From contig JAAOMT010000523.1 of assembly GCA_016748015.1 (NCBI GenBank), positions 880,423 through 944,422 of the forward strand: a stretch of 64,000 nucleotides of DNA, written 5' to 3'. The DNA comes from Geosiphon pyriformis (taxonomy: Eukaryota; Glomeromycota; Glomeromycetes; Archaeosporales; Geosiphonaceae). Below, piece by piece: positions 1 to 11,491 of the stretch. Both the position numbers and the translations under genes were made by a program. Numbering within the stretch: the stretch's first letter is position 1; each line of letters opens with the position of its first letter. Below the pieces are notes generated by a model. That model made no database searches. It was not told where the DNA came from and was given only the letters and a program-made list of their open reading frames with translations.

Positions 1-244
1 AAAAAAAAAAAAAAAAAACTTTGAATGAATTTAAGTTAAGGTTTATTATTATTATTATTATTATTATTATTTTTTTAAAAAAAAAAGGGCTAAAAAAAAA
101 TTTTTTTTTGGGAATCACATACAAAAAAATTTAAAGTAGTTGAGCACAGAAAATAATAATAAATTATAAATAATAATTAATAAATTGTAAATTATAAATT
201 GTAAAATAACAACAACAACAATAATAATATTATTATTAACAATG

Positions 245-277
<33 letters not shown>

Positions 278-481
278 TAAAAAGGTTTAAAAGAAATTTT
301 GGTCCCAAAAGTTTCTTTTCAACTCCGTTAAATTTAAGAAATTCCTATTTTGAATTACAAACAATTTGATCTACCTATTTTAATTTTTTTTTCTGCTAGT
401 TTTTTTTAATAATTTAATGGGATTTTCAGGTTATTTGAGTTAAATTGTTAGAACAACAGATTTTCCCAAGTTTCTTTTGAC

Positions 482-554
<73 letters not shown>

Positions 555-1139
555 GTAATAATAATAGTAATAGTAATAGTAATAATATTAATAGTAATAA
601 TAACAATAGTAATAGTAATAGTAATAGAAATTTAGGTTAAATTGGATTTTTTGGTTATTTTTAGGACACTCTCTCCCGAAATTATTTCAAGCAAGTACGT
701 TTAATTATTTTGTTGTCGCTGTCGCTGTCGCTTTTGCTGCTGTTGCTCCTCCTGCTGCTGCTGCTGTTGTTGCTCTTGCTATTATTGTTAGTCCTATTCA
801 AGCTTTGAGTTTTTTTTTTGAATATTAAAAATTTTTAAAATTAGAAAACTCTTCTTTGATTCCCATTGTGACCAAAAGAGGTGATACCAATAAATTCAAA
901 ATTACCAATAATGAATATTGAATATTAAGGAAAAAGCGGATTATCGGAATCCGGTTTGTTTAAATCAGGTTTTACAATGGGATGCTTAAATTTAGAAATC
1001 CCTTGATTCATTTTTAATATTACCAAAATAGTAATTTCTTAGATTTTAATCCCACTTTCTAGCATGAATAATAATTAACAAAGTCGGATGGATTGTAACA
1101 CATCAATAATAAGTAGTACTAAACATTGCGAACTAAGAA
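1..1139. repeat. AT-rich spacer with trinucleotide microsatellites
   Basis: No gene is visible. Tracts of (ATT/TAA)n occur near 42-71, 247-276 and 482-640, the last drifting into interrupted AATAGT units. A separate GCT/CTG-type tract lies at about 709-785; on the minus strand one frame would read Gln/Glu/Arg-rich, but no start or flanking exon supports a gene. Confidence 0.8.
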
Positions 1140-2640
1140 TACTATTTTCCCGTATGACCCTCAGGAGAGAGGGTCAAGCAATCCCCCGAGTCCCATTTTC
1201 ATCTTTGTCCATTACACCCTCGTAATTCACTGGGAGTTTACAAATTTTTCAGCAAGGGAAAGTTAAATACCCAAACAAATTAAAACAAGCAAGTAATCAC
1301 GAATGAAATAGAAAATTTAATTGTGAGCGGAACAAATCATAATTTCAAATAACGAAGGAGGAGAGCTGCAATTGTACATTTCGGCCCCCCCCCCCGATGC
1401 TTTTTATGTTACCACACCAACTACAAGTCTGGGATGTGTGGGCCTAATTTTGTATGACAATGCGAACTTCTAACTACTAGGCCTTAGCCTTGGGGATCAG
1501 ACATTGACAGAAACCATAATGTACCTAGCAGAGCATTTTCCGGAAAGTCTTTTTCTCGCCTTACCATTCGTTATATCTGACACCTTAAATGGTGAGATGA
1601 TGATTGGGTCAAACTCGCGAGTGGAAGACAATATCGTCTTTCTGTGAGACTGCTTTCTCGAGTCGCCGGGGCTTGAGTTTTTTACACTTTGAAGTAAAAA
1701 TAGTCTGTTTAAATTTTTCGAAATGAGTTCCTCCACATACTTGCACAGGCAAGCAATCTGTCCAATGTCACAGGACGAACCTATTTTATCTATGCCCTTA
1801 GTTTAGAAGTGTAAAGGCCATAACACGCGATTATCCTTATTATAAAAAAATCGATATGCATAGGCACACATTGACGAAGTGTAAAAATACGATAAAAAAT
1901 TGTGAGCTCAAATCGTAACAATGTGATGAAATGACCTAGGTGACTGGAAAGAAGGATGACGCCTTGGGTACCTTGTTGTCACTGTGTATTATGTCTAATA
2001 ATTTTGTCTCGTGCTGTTAGCGGCTTCATCGTTGATATTAACAGGAGCCGAACTTCATGAGAGCATCCCAAGATGGGCGAAGGCCCTACAAACCTTTTTT
2101 TCGCCCCAGATAGCAGCGACGTGGGGTCGAGAATTTCTCCAAAGCGTCATCACTTGTTATGTGCTGCCGTTGTCCTGATTTTAGTCTTGGGATTTTGCTT
2201 GTTCTAGCGCTCTCTTCTGTATTTAGCTGCTCGTTCTTCTTGCATTCTGCAGATGAAGACCATTTTGATGATAAAAATATCCTGGGAAAGTTTGTGTTCG
2301 TCTGAAGTTTTTATCATCGAAGAAAACTATAAATTTTGCAGAATGGAGGGAAGTGATGGTGGCCAAACCAGCAAAGACGGTTGCGATAAACAACCACCAC
2401 TTTTGAGATCGCTCCGCAACTTGTCCGTTCTAATAGGGCTTAAGTCCAGATCGTTTGAAGTTTACACCTGGACCAATATTGGTGAGAAGTTCGTAGTCAG
2501 AAATCAAGAAAGGAGGAGCCGCTTTTATCGCCCGAGATCCTCTTTTTGCTTCGTGCTAAAGAAATGGGTGGTAGAGAGATAATCTTTCTAGTAGCGGAGG
2601 TGGGTGCTGTAGTAATTGCATTTTGGGAACTTAGCTCGGG
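1140..2640. other. GC-richer island, probable decayed gene or DNA transposon
   Basis: Base composition changes abruptly from AT desert to near-balanced sequence containing many CpGs. Short open frames occur on both strands (1497-1736 minus, 79 codons; 2253-2582 plus, 109 codons), with splice-like junctions, but no frame stays open and I recognise no family. The composition resembles the host exons at 22.9-25.7 kb, so a pseudogenised host gene is the simplest reading; an old DNA transposon is the alternative. Confidence 0.35.
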
Positions 2641-3204
2641 AAAAAAGTAAAATAGCAAAAACGTGATGGGGTATTTATTGTCACGATTTTTGATCCTGAT
2701 TTTTATTGATAATCGTTACCGGAATTACATTTACAAGAAAGTACCTTTTTGCCATCTGATCATTCCTTGAGCACTCTTTGGATTGTTAAATTAATAATAA
2801 TAATAATCAAAGATTAAAAAATTTAATTATTAAACCAATATATTTATTAATTATTTTATTAATTATTATTTTGCAAATTAAAATATATTTGTTTAACTTA
2901 AAATTTTCTAATTTTATTTTTTGATTCTGTAAAAAAATTTATTTATTTTAATAATAAAAATATATTATTTATATTATTATTATTTTTTATTTATAATTAT
3001 TATCATATTTCAATGTATAATTAATAAATATTTAATAAATTATGTAAATTAATTTTTATAATTACAAATCATATTTTATTAATATTTTTAATTATTATAT
3101 TTAATAAATTATTATTATTTTTTGTATTTAATATATTATGTTTTGCATTCATTATTTTTTTTTAAAAACAAATGTCAAATGAATAATAATAATAATAATA
3201 ATAA

Positions 3205-3244
<40 letters not shown>

Positions 3245-3893
3245 GTAATATAAATTTTTTTACATACTTAATTAATATATAATAAAATTGTAAATTTTAT
3301 TAAAATTGTTAAATAAAAATGTTTTTTTTTAATATATTTAAAATTTTATAAAATTTAAATTTAATAAAATATAATATAATACATTAATTAATTAACTATA
3401 AATAAAAATCCATAAAAACATATTTATATAAAATTCAAAATAATATACATATACACATATAAATAATATGTAAATTATATTTAATAAATTTATTAAAAAA
3501 CAAATTAAAATGGTTTAAAGACTAAGTAATACTTACTTGAAATCATTGATGTCTTATATATAAATAATAAACACATTACATTTAAACAAAATTATCAGTT
3601 ACAAATTTATCGAGATTCAGTGTTTATTTTGAAGGTTGAAATGTTATCCAAGTCATCACCATAATTTTATTTGAATTTTTACCAATAAAAAGTGGCTCAA
3701 TCAAGATTGAAATATACAACTGCATGAACAATGAAAATTATCCGTGTTGGCGAAAAATTTTGTTTCATTCATCTCGGAATAAGAAAAAAGGAACAAGTTT
3801 TTAATTCTATTTTGATTTTTTGTGATTTACTCGACCTAAATCTTCATCCAATAATAAAATTTAAAGTCATTGATTAAAAAAAATTTGGATATT
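2641..3893. other. AT-rich intergenic spacer
   Basis: Very AT-rich sequence between the island and the 3' end of ORC2. It contains an (ATA)n run at about 3182-3242 and no credible reading frame. I see nothing else in it. Confidence 0.75.
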
Positions 3894-5786
3894 CTAAATT
3901 AATTCTTCTTCAATTCCTTTCAGTATAGAACAATTCAAAGGGACATAAAGAGTTTTAGTTCCATCGTTATTTCGGCAAGTTCGAATAATACGGTGATCAC
4001 GAAATTCCGTAAGTTGGGCTTGAAAGGTGACTTCGCTACTGACGAGAAACTCATTACGACATTTATTATATAATACTCCATACTCCAGTCCGGTATCCTG
4101 TGGTCGAACAGGGCTGGTGAATCCTTCAGATTCAGTAATCTGATTCTTAATCAAGAGCTGAAATATACCACGTGCGCGGGGGCTTAAGCTTGATAGTACA
4201 TGATGGATTGATTGTGGGTTCAATTCTGCTCCACCTCGCATTAAGAAAGAATTTTCGTAACTTGTCTCTAACTTGTAAGGTTGGTAGGTGGTTGCATCAT
4301 GTTTTACCCAATTAAATCTAGTCGCACACACATTATCAATAAGCAAGCCAGCGTGAATATTATCCATCGAAGCAATAAAATGGATATTGGGACTGGAAGC
4401 TAAGATGCTGAGGCAAGCATATGTTCTTTCAGAGCGAAGTTGCTGGCCATCAATATTATGAATGAGGATGTATAGACGCTGTATTGCACGTTCGGAACAT
4501 GAAAAATATGAATGAATGAATCTGGCCTGTTCTTCTAATGATCCGCGGGGGTTATCGTTTAGGACTTCGTGGTAGATATTCTTTAAAATGGTTCTTAAAT
4601 TTATTGATGGAAAATAGCCATTTACAATAAGCAAGGGATGATCTGTGAGGATGTTTCTTGCGAAATTCTCCAGCAATTTCCTTTTCGATCCGAATCCATA
4701 AAACAAAAGGTTGAAACCGGATATGAGCTCGAAATACCACTGATAGAATTGGGCCTGTTGAAACTTTGAGAGTATCTCAAGTTCTTCTTGATGTTTAACA
4801 GGAAGATTGTTCAAAGTTTCTATTAAATCTTTATCTTCCAACTGGGGAAGGTTTGAAAGTGTATTATGGGAAGTGGGAGAACTGTGAAGATCCGAAAAAT
4901 ATTTTTCATATCCTAATTGGTCTTCTTCGTAAACAGCAACTTTTGCTCGTTTGATTTTACGCGGGGGCGTCACATTTCCTTCATCTTGACTATTATCATA
5001 GTCGTCGTCGTCATTATCATCACTATCATCACTTTGGAATGTTTGCCCCGGGTCTTCAATATTCTGTTTGTCTTTGTCTGAAAATGGACTGCAACGTGTT
5101 GGCGAGATTATGTTGGCTTGGTCGCTCTTGTTGAAAAATTCGAACTGTTCAGTCCTTTGAAGATCTCCATATTTAGTTGGGCTTAATGGAAATCCCTTCT
5201 CTGCAAAGGAATTGACCAAACCACGGTTTTCTTTCAGAGTTTTGGCAGCAACACGGGTTAATCGTTTAATTGGTTTTTTAATGAATTGGGTTTCGTTTTC
5301 TTTTTCCCTAATTAGGAGTTGACTTCCTTCTGATGAGCTTAAAATGGTTTCATTATCTGAGACAGGGTCCTCTTTCTGTGCTTCTTTACATTTTTGCAGA
5401 AACTTATTAAACACATTTTTCTTTGGCCCCCCAACAAATCCGAAAATATTCTTTCCTCTGTGACGAGGGGAAAGTTTTATTTTTCCTTTGAGCTCAGTTT
5501 CTTTTTCGTCATTGAAAGGATTGTCTTCGAAGGTTTCAAGTTGCGGTAAAGAGGCTCTAGCGAATTCGTTTTCCGCTTTAACAGAGTCAACCGTGAGGCC
5601 ATTTGCAATAACGCGTTTTTGCGGGGATTTTCTGGGGGATCTTCTGGGAGACTTTATTTGATGTTTGCTTTTTAAACCATTCACTGCTTCTCTTTCTTTT
5701 TCGCGTAAAGAAATAGAAACTGTGTTTACAATATGACGTGGAATTTCATTTTCTGCTTGGTAGAGAATCGCACGAAGTGTAGACAT
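3894..5786 (-). CDS. ORC2: Origin recognition complex subunit 2
   Basis: Single uninterrupted 630-codon frame. ORC2 is one of six subunits of the nuclear complex that marks replication origins and recruits Cdc6 and MCM. The N-terminal ~330 residues are low-complexity and basic, with SPRRSPRKSP-like Ser/Pro/Arg motifs near residue 50 (likely CDK or DNA contacts) and an acidic Asp run near 250-268. The conserved AAA+-like core starts near residue 345 (WYFELISGFNLLFYGFGSKR, then NGYFPSINL) and includes LIHNIDGQQLRSERTY and IASMDNIHAGLL. A C-terminal winged-helix part (about 540-630) carries LTEFRDHRIIRT. As usual for ORC2, the nucleotide-binding loop is degenerate (GFGSKR). The length suits fungal ORC2. 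The ATG is the first in frame and lies just downstream of paired ACGCG motifs. The lack of introns contrasts with its neighbours. Confidence 0.96.
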   Translation of the reverse strand: MSTLRAILYQAENEIPRHIVNTVSISLREKEREAVNGLKSKHQIKSPRRSPRKSPQKRVIANGLTVDSVKAENEFARASLPQLETFEDNPFNDEKETELKGKIKLSPRHRGKNIFGFVGGPKKNVFNKFLQKCKEAQKEDPVSDNETILSSSEGSQLLIREKENETQFIKKPIKRLTRVAAKTLKENRGLVNSFAEKGFPLSPTKYGDLQRTEQFEFFNKSDQANIISPTRCSPFSDKDKQNIEDPGQTFQSDDSDDNDDDDYDNSQDEGNVTPPRKIKRAKVAVYEEDQLGYEKYFSDLHSSPTSHNTLSNLPQLEDKDLIETLNNLPVKHQEELEILSKFQQAQFYQWYFELISGFNLLFYGFGSKRKLLENFARNILTDHPLLIVNGYFPSINLRTILKNIYHEVLNDNPRGSLEEQARFIHSYFSCSERAIQRLYILIHNIDGQQLRSERTYACLSILASSPNIHFIASMDNIHAGLLIDNVCATRFNWVKHDATTYQPYKLETSYENSFLMRGGAELNPQSIHHVLSSLSPRARGIFQLLIKNQITESEGFTSPVRPQDTGLEYGVLYNKCRNEFLVSSEVTFQAQLTEFRDHRIIRTCRNNDGTKTLYVPLNCSILKGIEEELI

Positions 5787-5806
5787 AATTAATTTTTTTT
5801 TACAAA

Positions 5807-5865
5807 GAACGCGACTTAAAATCCATTAATTCTGTGATAGTTAATATTTATATGGAGTCGCGTTC
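5807..5865 (-). promoter_or_regulatory. Paired inverted ACGCG motifs upstream of ORC2
   Basis: GAACGCGAC at 5807-5815 is matched by its exact reverse complement at 5857-5865, 21 and 71 bases upstream of the ORC2 start, in otherwise AT-only sequence. ACGCG is the core of the MluI cell-cycle box bound by fungal MBF at G1/S genes, so cell-cycle control of ORC2 is a reasonable inference. The full ACGCGT hexamer is not present. Confidence 0.5.
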
Positions 5866-6487
5866 ATTGTTACAAGGTCGATCAGTTCACCATAAATGTG
5901 CATAAAAATTTTTTTTAAACAATAATTTGATTTTAAATACTGTTTAATTTTAAGAAATTTTTAAATAATTTCTTTAAAAAAAAATTTATTAAGGTTAATA
6001 TACAAGAAACATAAAATTTATAAAATTAATTTTTTAATATAAGCTAAAAATGTATTAACAAGTTTAATTGTAAGTTAATAAAAATTTTTAAACAAAATTG
6101 ATTAATAAATTGATTAATTAAAAAATCATGTAATTATGTTATTTAATAATAAATTCCAATTAACTTGTGCACAAACTTAAAAATTAATAGAGTAAAATAA
6201 TAATAATAATAATAATAATAATTTGTTTTTAATTATTTAAAATGCTTTAACTAAATGTAATCCAATTACTATCTACGCATTTTTAACAAGGAATATTACA
6301 TAGTAGTAGAAGAAAAAGAAGAAAAGGCTTACGCAGTTATAACGTGTGGCCAACCACCTATAAATAATTATATAATATTTTTTATATAATTATTAACATA
6401 TTATTTATCAATACATTATTAATTAGAAATAAATTATTAAAAATATTTTTTTTTGTTTAATTTTATACAAAATTTTAATATTTTTAC

Positions 6488-6553
<66 letters not shown>

Positions 6554-6582
6554 ATTGGAAAAGCTAAAAATAAAAATTATAA

Positions 6583-6614
<32 letters not shown>

Positions 6615-7039
6615 ATTTATTAAATCAAATTATTGTAACTTAAAAAAACCTTAAATTAAAAATAATATTAAATTTTATTTAATAAATTTTATTATAAAAT
6701 TTTTTAATTTTTTAATTTTTTAATTTTTTTTCATAGAATACAAAAGGGTGGCTGGTCACATTTAGTAAAAGTGTGAGCCACGCCTTTTGTATAGGAATTC
6801 TTCATTTTATGAGCATAAAAAAAGAATACAAATTTGTATAATATATATAACAAAAATATAAGCTTGGATATTATTATAATAACAAAAAGATAAGCTTTGA
6901 ATAACAAGAAGATAAATTATAAAAATATATGTTTTTATATAATTATTTAAAATTATTTTTGTTTTAAATTTTTTTTTTGTTAATTATAAATAATGTTAAT
7001 AATAATGTGTATCAGTTTTAACAAAAATAAAATTTTTTG
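5866..7039. other. AT-rich spacer with (TTA)n tracts
   Basis: Long AT-rich stretch with an (ATT)n microsatellite at about 6488-6551 and a shorter one near 6586-6615. No frame worth calling. A hairpin at 6739-6791 is listed separately. Confidence 0.7.
6739..6791. repeat. Imperfect 53-bp palindrome (hairpin / MITE-like)
   Basis: Left arm TACAAAAGGGTGGCT and right arm AGCCACGCCTTTTGTA are near-perfect inverted copies around a short A/T-rich centre. The GC content is out of line with the surrounding desert. It may be a tiny foldback element or a relic of terminal inverted repeats; no target duplication is obvious. Confidence 0.5.
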
Positions 7040-7495
7040 AGGTAGAAAACTCGGATTACACCCTTTCGGAACGTCGCTTAGAGAGCTTCGGTAGTTATGT
7101 CATGTTTGGAATTGTGAACGTCCTGGAATGGACCCGGGTGCTAATAAATCTGGCGTTGGCCGAGTCTTGGCTGATTTGGTAAACCCAAGCGGGGGGGACC
7201 GGTTCATGGTACTGGGGGGCCGGTATTTAGCATTCGCCAAGGGTTTCGTGGATGGGGATGATACGTAGACACTGTTGACAAATTTAAGGACTCAAAATTA
7301 GTCAACCAGAGAATTATACAAGTGGTCAGATGTTTTGTACCCCTGCATCGTGAAAAGGATTTGATTTCAAAGGGCAACACACTATCCTACGATAGAGAAG
7401 GTGATGAGGCATAAGATTAAAACTAAAATGTCCCGATTTATGTTAATGAAATGTTGCATGTAGCTAGGTCATTTGTGTGGCTGGTTATGCGGTAG
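7040..7495. other. GC-richer relic island in AT desert
   Basis: About 450 bases of balanced composition with several CpGs and G runs, sharply bounded by AT desert. Coding-like pieces exist in the plus strand but are broken by stops and frame changes. I do not recognise a family. Probably a gene or transposon remnant. Confidence 0.3.
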
Positions 7496-8683
7496 ATCCA
7501 CTACTAATATGTTGTTTGCAAAAAAAAAAATTATATTTTTAACAAAATTAATAATAATTACTCAACTTTAAATAATCCATATTTCAAAGTGTTGAAACTT
7601 TTGAATTATTTTAAAATAGATTATTTTAAAATAATTTTATACAAATTTAAATATATATATTAAAAATAATAATATAATTAAAAATTTTACAAATAAAAGT
7701 ATTTAATTAAATATTATTTATTTATTTATTTATTTAATATTTAAATATTAATAAAAAAAAATTTTTTTTTTCATGTTTTCAAAAAACAAAGATTTTTAAA
7801 ATAATTAAATTAAATTATTTTATTATGTTTAAAATTAAATGTAATTAAAAAATTAAAATTCAGTATTTTTGTTATATTTTAATTTTTAACAAAAATTTAA
7901 CTTTTAAAATTATAATTATTAAAAAAATAAAAATTTTATAAAAAAAAATTTAACTTAATTTTTATTTATTATATTTAATTACATTTTTAAATTATTACAA
8001 ATTGAATATTATCAATAAAAAAAAAATATATTAAACAAAATTAAATAATAAATAATATAATATTAAATTAATAATAAAAGTTAAAAATAAATTTTAAATT
8101 TTAATTAAGAATAGCATTTTCTGTTTCTTTTTTAATATTTTATATATTATTTGATAAACACTTTTAAATAATGTTTAAATTATGTTTTTATTTTTTACAA
8201 AAAAAAAAATTACTCATGTTTATAATTAAAAACTTATTTATTCTTATTAAATAACTTTTATAATTGCTTTTTATTATAACTATTAATAATTAAATTATTA
8301 TTCTCATAGTCTGTTATGAGATGAATAACTTCAAATAAATTTTATTCTAAGTTTGATCATAAATAAAAATAAAGTTGCAAAATGATAACAAATTTTTATT
8401 TTAAGAAATTAATCCGAGTTTTTTCAAAGTATCTTGAACATAAATTAACTAGAAATTAATGTACTTGAATTAATAATTGTACTTTATAATTTTTTTTATA
8501 TTTCTAATAACATTTTTAACTAATTTATTAAAATAATAATGAAAAATATTATTACATCAATTCTAAAAAGCATTCAAACTTAAACATATTTATGAACTTT
8601 GAGCTTAGAATTGAAAATTAATCGAACCGAATTTAATCTAGAAAATCTAATTATGATGACCATCTGGGAGAAAATTAGTTGAA

Positions 8684-8723
<40 letters not shown>

Positions 8724-10100
8724 GGTGACAACAATAAATTTACCATGTCAATAAAAATTATCAAAACAATTACATATTTTCTTGAAAGTAACAGTTTCAT
8801 GAATAATTTCAAAAAATAAATAAATGGTCTTATCGGGTTTAGATAAAAATTTTAAAAAAAAAAAAAAACTTTTTTTAAACACTTGACAGATGCCAAGAAC
8901 AAACAAATAAAAGCATTACAACTTATTTTGAAAAGATTCAATAAAAAACTTTTCAAAAGAATTAATTAAATAAAGATCAATATATTAATTAAAAGCCATA
9001 AAAAAATAAAAATAATAATCTAATCATCGTATTTTCCATATTTAAGATTCATTTAATTTTTTAAAATGTTTAGGAAAATTCGAGATAATATATATATATA
9101 TATCCTTTGAAAATTTTTGAAATGGTGGGATTCAATTTCTTACTTTAAAGAAAAATTTATATATATAACCTTTTTAACAAGTTTCAAAAATTCTAAATTT
9201 CACCTCACTAGTTATAAATTTTAAAAGTTTTTTACTTTATGGAAAAAAGTTTGTAAGCTTTTAATAAAAAATTAATTGTAATTAGTTATGATATCATCTT
9301 TACTTTTGAACTATATAGTATATATATATATATTAAATTATCATAAAATTGTGAGAGTGGAAATTCGGAAAATCATTCTTAGTTATCCTTTCGAAATACA
9401 TTTTGTACCTTACATCGTTTCTTTCAAAGTTTCCCGATTTGGTTAAGAAAAATTCCGAAATGAGAATTCAAAAGTTTTAATCATGGATAATATTTGGTCA
9501 GGGTTCTTTGACCTTTAGAAATTGAAAAAAAAATAAAAATAAAATAAAAATAAAAAAAAGATGTCTGATTGTCTTATCAGTGCCTTTGTAAACTGAATTT
9601 GTTAGGTTCACATTCGGTAAAATTTAAATTTTCCTGTCCGAAATTACAAATACCAAATATCACGTCGGAAAATCTTAATCTTCTCAACAATGAAAATTTT
9701 AATTAATTTTATAATTTTCTCTTTTAAATTGAATCATTCACTCAGACGCGATGTTAGTTTCATTGCAACTATAGAAAATCTAAAATTTTTGGTAATATAT
9801 CGGATAGCAAAGATTTGTGGAAAAAGAGATGTGTCAAACAGAAAAAGCAAAATTTCTAAAGATATTCTTGGTTTTTCTATAAAAAAAAAACGGAATTCTG
9901 AATTGGATATAATTTTTTTTGCGAAAAAAAGTCAAACCATCTAACAAATTTTACTTTTATTTTTACTCAAAAAAAACAAAAACCGATTTATCCTGTATTT
10001 TTGGTTTCTCCTCCTAGCCTTTTTTTATTTTATTAACTTTCTCAACTTTTAATTATCAAAAGTGAATGAAAATTAAAAATCGAAAATTCATCTACCCCCA
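7496..10100. other. AT-rich intergenic spacer
   Basis: Mostly A/T with homopolymers, (TAA)n near 8683-8720 and short AT-dinucleotide runs near 9089, 9165 and 9317. An 84-codon plus frame at 9690-9944 has a hydrophobic start but is Lys/Ile/Phe-rich, as random AT sequence would be; I do not call it a gene. The last ~100 bases presumably hold the promoter of the secreted-protein gene. Confidence 0.6.
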
Positions 10101-11270
10101 ATGCAAAAAATAAAAAAATTTAATCTAGGTCTCGTCTCCTGTTTATTTTCGTTGCTTCTTTTAGGGGGAATTCAACCTTTAACGGCATTAAATTTACCAA
10201 CTCATCGAAATAAATCCAATAGTCCAAATGTTACTCAACTTGACTCCTCTTCTCTCAAATTAGATCATTCGAATATATTAAAACGTAATGCAAAGTTCAC
10301 ATATTACTGGGTCCCCATGGAATCTGACCCACAATTCAAATCTTCAAAACAAACCATTCTTCGCACTTGTCAAAATAAACCAATCACCCGAGTCTCCTCA
10401 ACCTTTGCCGTTTCAATTAGAATGGAAGGTAGTGGTTATACGCTCTCGGGTAAACTTATTAATCTCGGGGATTGTGATTGTAAAAAGGGATTCGCATGTT
10501 TCGAGGAACTCGACCATCGAAAATTCCCATTTGGACAATCATCAATGACTCGTCCGTTGGTTCCATTTCAAAGTGCCGCTGTGAATGATTTAAAACCTGG
10601 AACAAAAGTTTATGTTCCACAATTGAAAGGACTTCAAACTCCAAATGGGAGACGACATAATGGGTGTTTAGTGGTAGATGATACTGGGTGGTCGTTTAAG
10701 GGAAATCATTTAGATTGGTTTGTGTTTTCGGAAAAAAATTATAAAAAAATGGAACATCAGAAATCCATTGATAAAGTGGATATTCATGAAGGAACAGGAT
10801 GTAAATTACTGGATTATGGAACTGAAATATTAAATTCTAAAAATTTTAAAGGTGCTTTGAATCGAGATTTAACAAAAGTCCTTGGTTGGACTACACCGTC
10901 AGCAAAAAAAAAAAAAAATTCATTTCATGAAGAGTTTGGGGTGAACTTAATAAGCAAGCTGGCTGAAAATAATGATTTTCAAGTTGAGGTTCCTAACAAA
11001 AACATCACAAATGCTTTAAAATTGATTAATCCCTCTACAAATAAACCTATTCAAATTCCAATCCAATTTCCAATTTCTCCCTACAATAATCCCTCTAGAA
11101 ATAAACCTATTCAAATTCCAATCCAATTTCCTATTTCTCCCTACAATAATCCCTCTAGAAATAAACCTATTCAAATTCCAATCCAATTTCCTATTTCTCC
11201 CAACGAAATCCTATATTATCCTTCTTCTTTTAGCTCGCCAAATAATTTGGAAAATGCGCTTTTAAAATAA
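10101..11270 (+). CDS. Secreted 3D-domain (double-psi beta-barrel) protein with C-terminal repeats
   Basis: Intronless 389-residue frame. The N-terminus is a clear secretion signal (basic start, then a Leu-rich core to about residue 30, GLVSCLFSLLLLGGIQ). The middle (about 65-240) has a FTYYWVP start, a CDCKKGFACFEEL cluster and DDTGWSFKGNHLDWF near residues 192-206. That last motif matches the three-aspartate 3D domain of RlpA/MltA-like and expansin-like barrels, known from secreted fungal proteins and bacterial peptidoglycan lyases. Six Cys are visible. A poly-Lys stretch coded by a run of 15 A (10903-10917) leads into a low-complexity tail with three 20-residue repeats rich in Pro, Ile and Gln. 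The likely site of action is the cell wall or outside; the substrate is unknown. The ATG is the first in frame and gives the signal peptide. Confidence 0.85.
   Translation: MQKIKKFNLGLVSCLFSLLLLGGIQPLTALNLPTHRNKSNSPNVTQLDSSSLKLDHSNILKRNAKFTYYWVPMESDPQFKSSKQTILRTCQNKPITRVSSTFAVSIRMEGSGYTLSGKLINLGDCDCKKGFACFEELDHRKFPFGQSSMTRPLVPFQSAAVNDLKPGTKVYVPQLKGLQTPNGRRHNGCLVVDDTGWSFKGNHLDWFVFSEKNYKKMEHQKSIDKVDIHEGTGCKLLDYGTEILNSKNFKGALNRDLTKVLGWTTPSAKKKKNSFHEEFGVNLISKLAENNDFQVEVPNKNITNALKLINPSTNKPIQIPIQFPISPYNNPSRNKPIQIPIQFPISPYNNPSRNKPIQIPIQFPISPNEILYYPSSFSSPNNLENALLK
11028..11207 (+). repeat. Three tandem 60-bp in-frame coding repeats
   Basis: Units at 11028-11087, 11088-11147 and 11148-11207 each code for a 20-residue block of the type NPSRNKPIQIPIQFPISPY. 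The units differ at only a few positions (TACA/TAGA, a silent change in Pro, and a diverged last codon group), so the array is recently expanded or homogenised and may vary in copy number between strains. Confidence 0.95.
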
Positions 11271-11491
11271 ATCTTCTTGTCAAAGGATGTTAGACAAATT
11301 GACAATCAAATATAAAAATAAAAAACTTTTTAATATTTGAGGAAAAGATATGAGTGTTTAAAGTTCATAATTTAATAAAATTCTAGAGTTTAATAAAAGT
11401 CTCACTACACGTGACACACCCGAGATTAATTGATTGAATTTCTTTTATAAAACCACAAGCATAAACATAAAACAAAGCAAAGTTTTAGAGA

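Noticed and set aside
709-785. Poly-Gln coding exon in the GCT/CTG tract
   Set aside because: No start, splice sites or conserved flanks; the tract is embedded in microsatellites.
9690-9944. 84-codon frame with hydrophobic start
   Set aside because: Composition is that of random AT-rich sequence (Lys/Ile/Phe), with no homologue recognised and no clear promoter or splice context.
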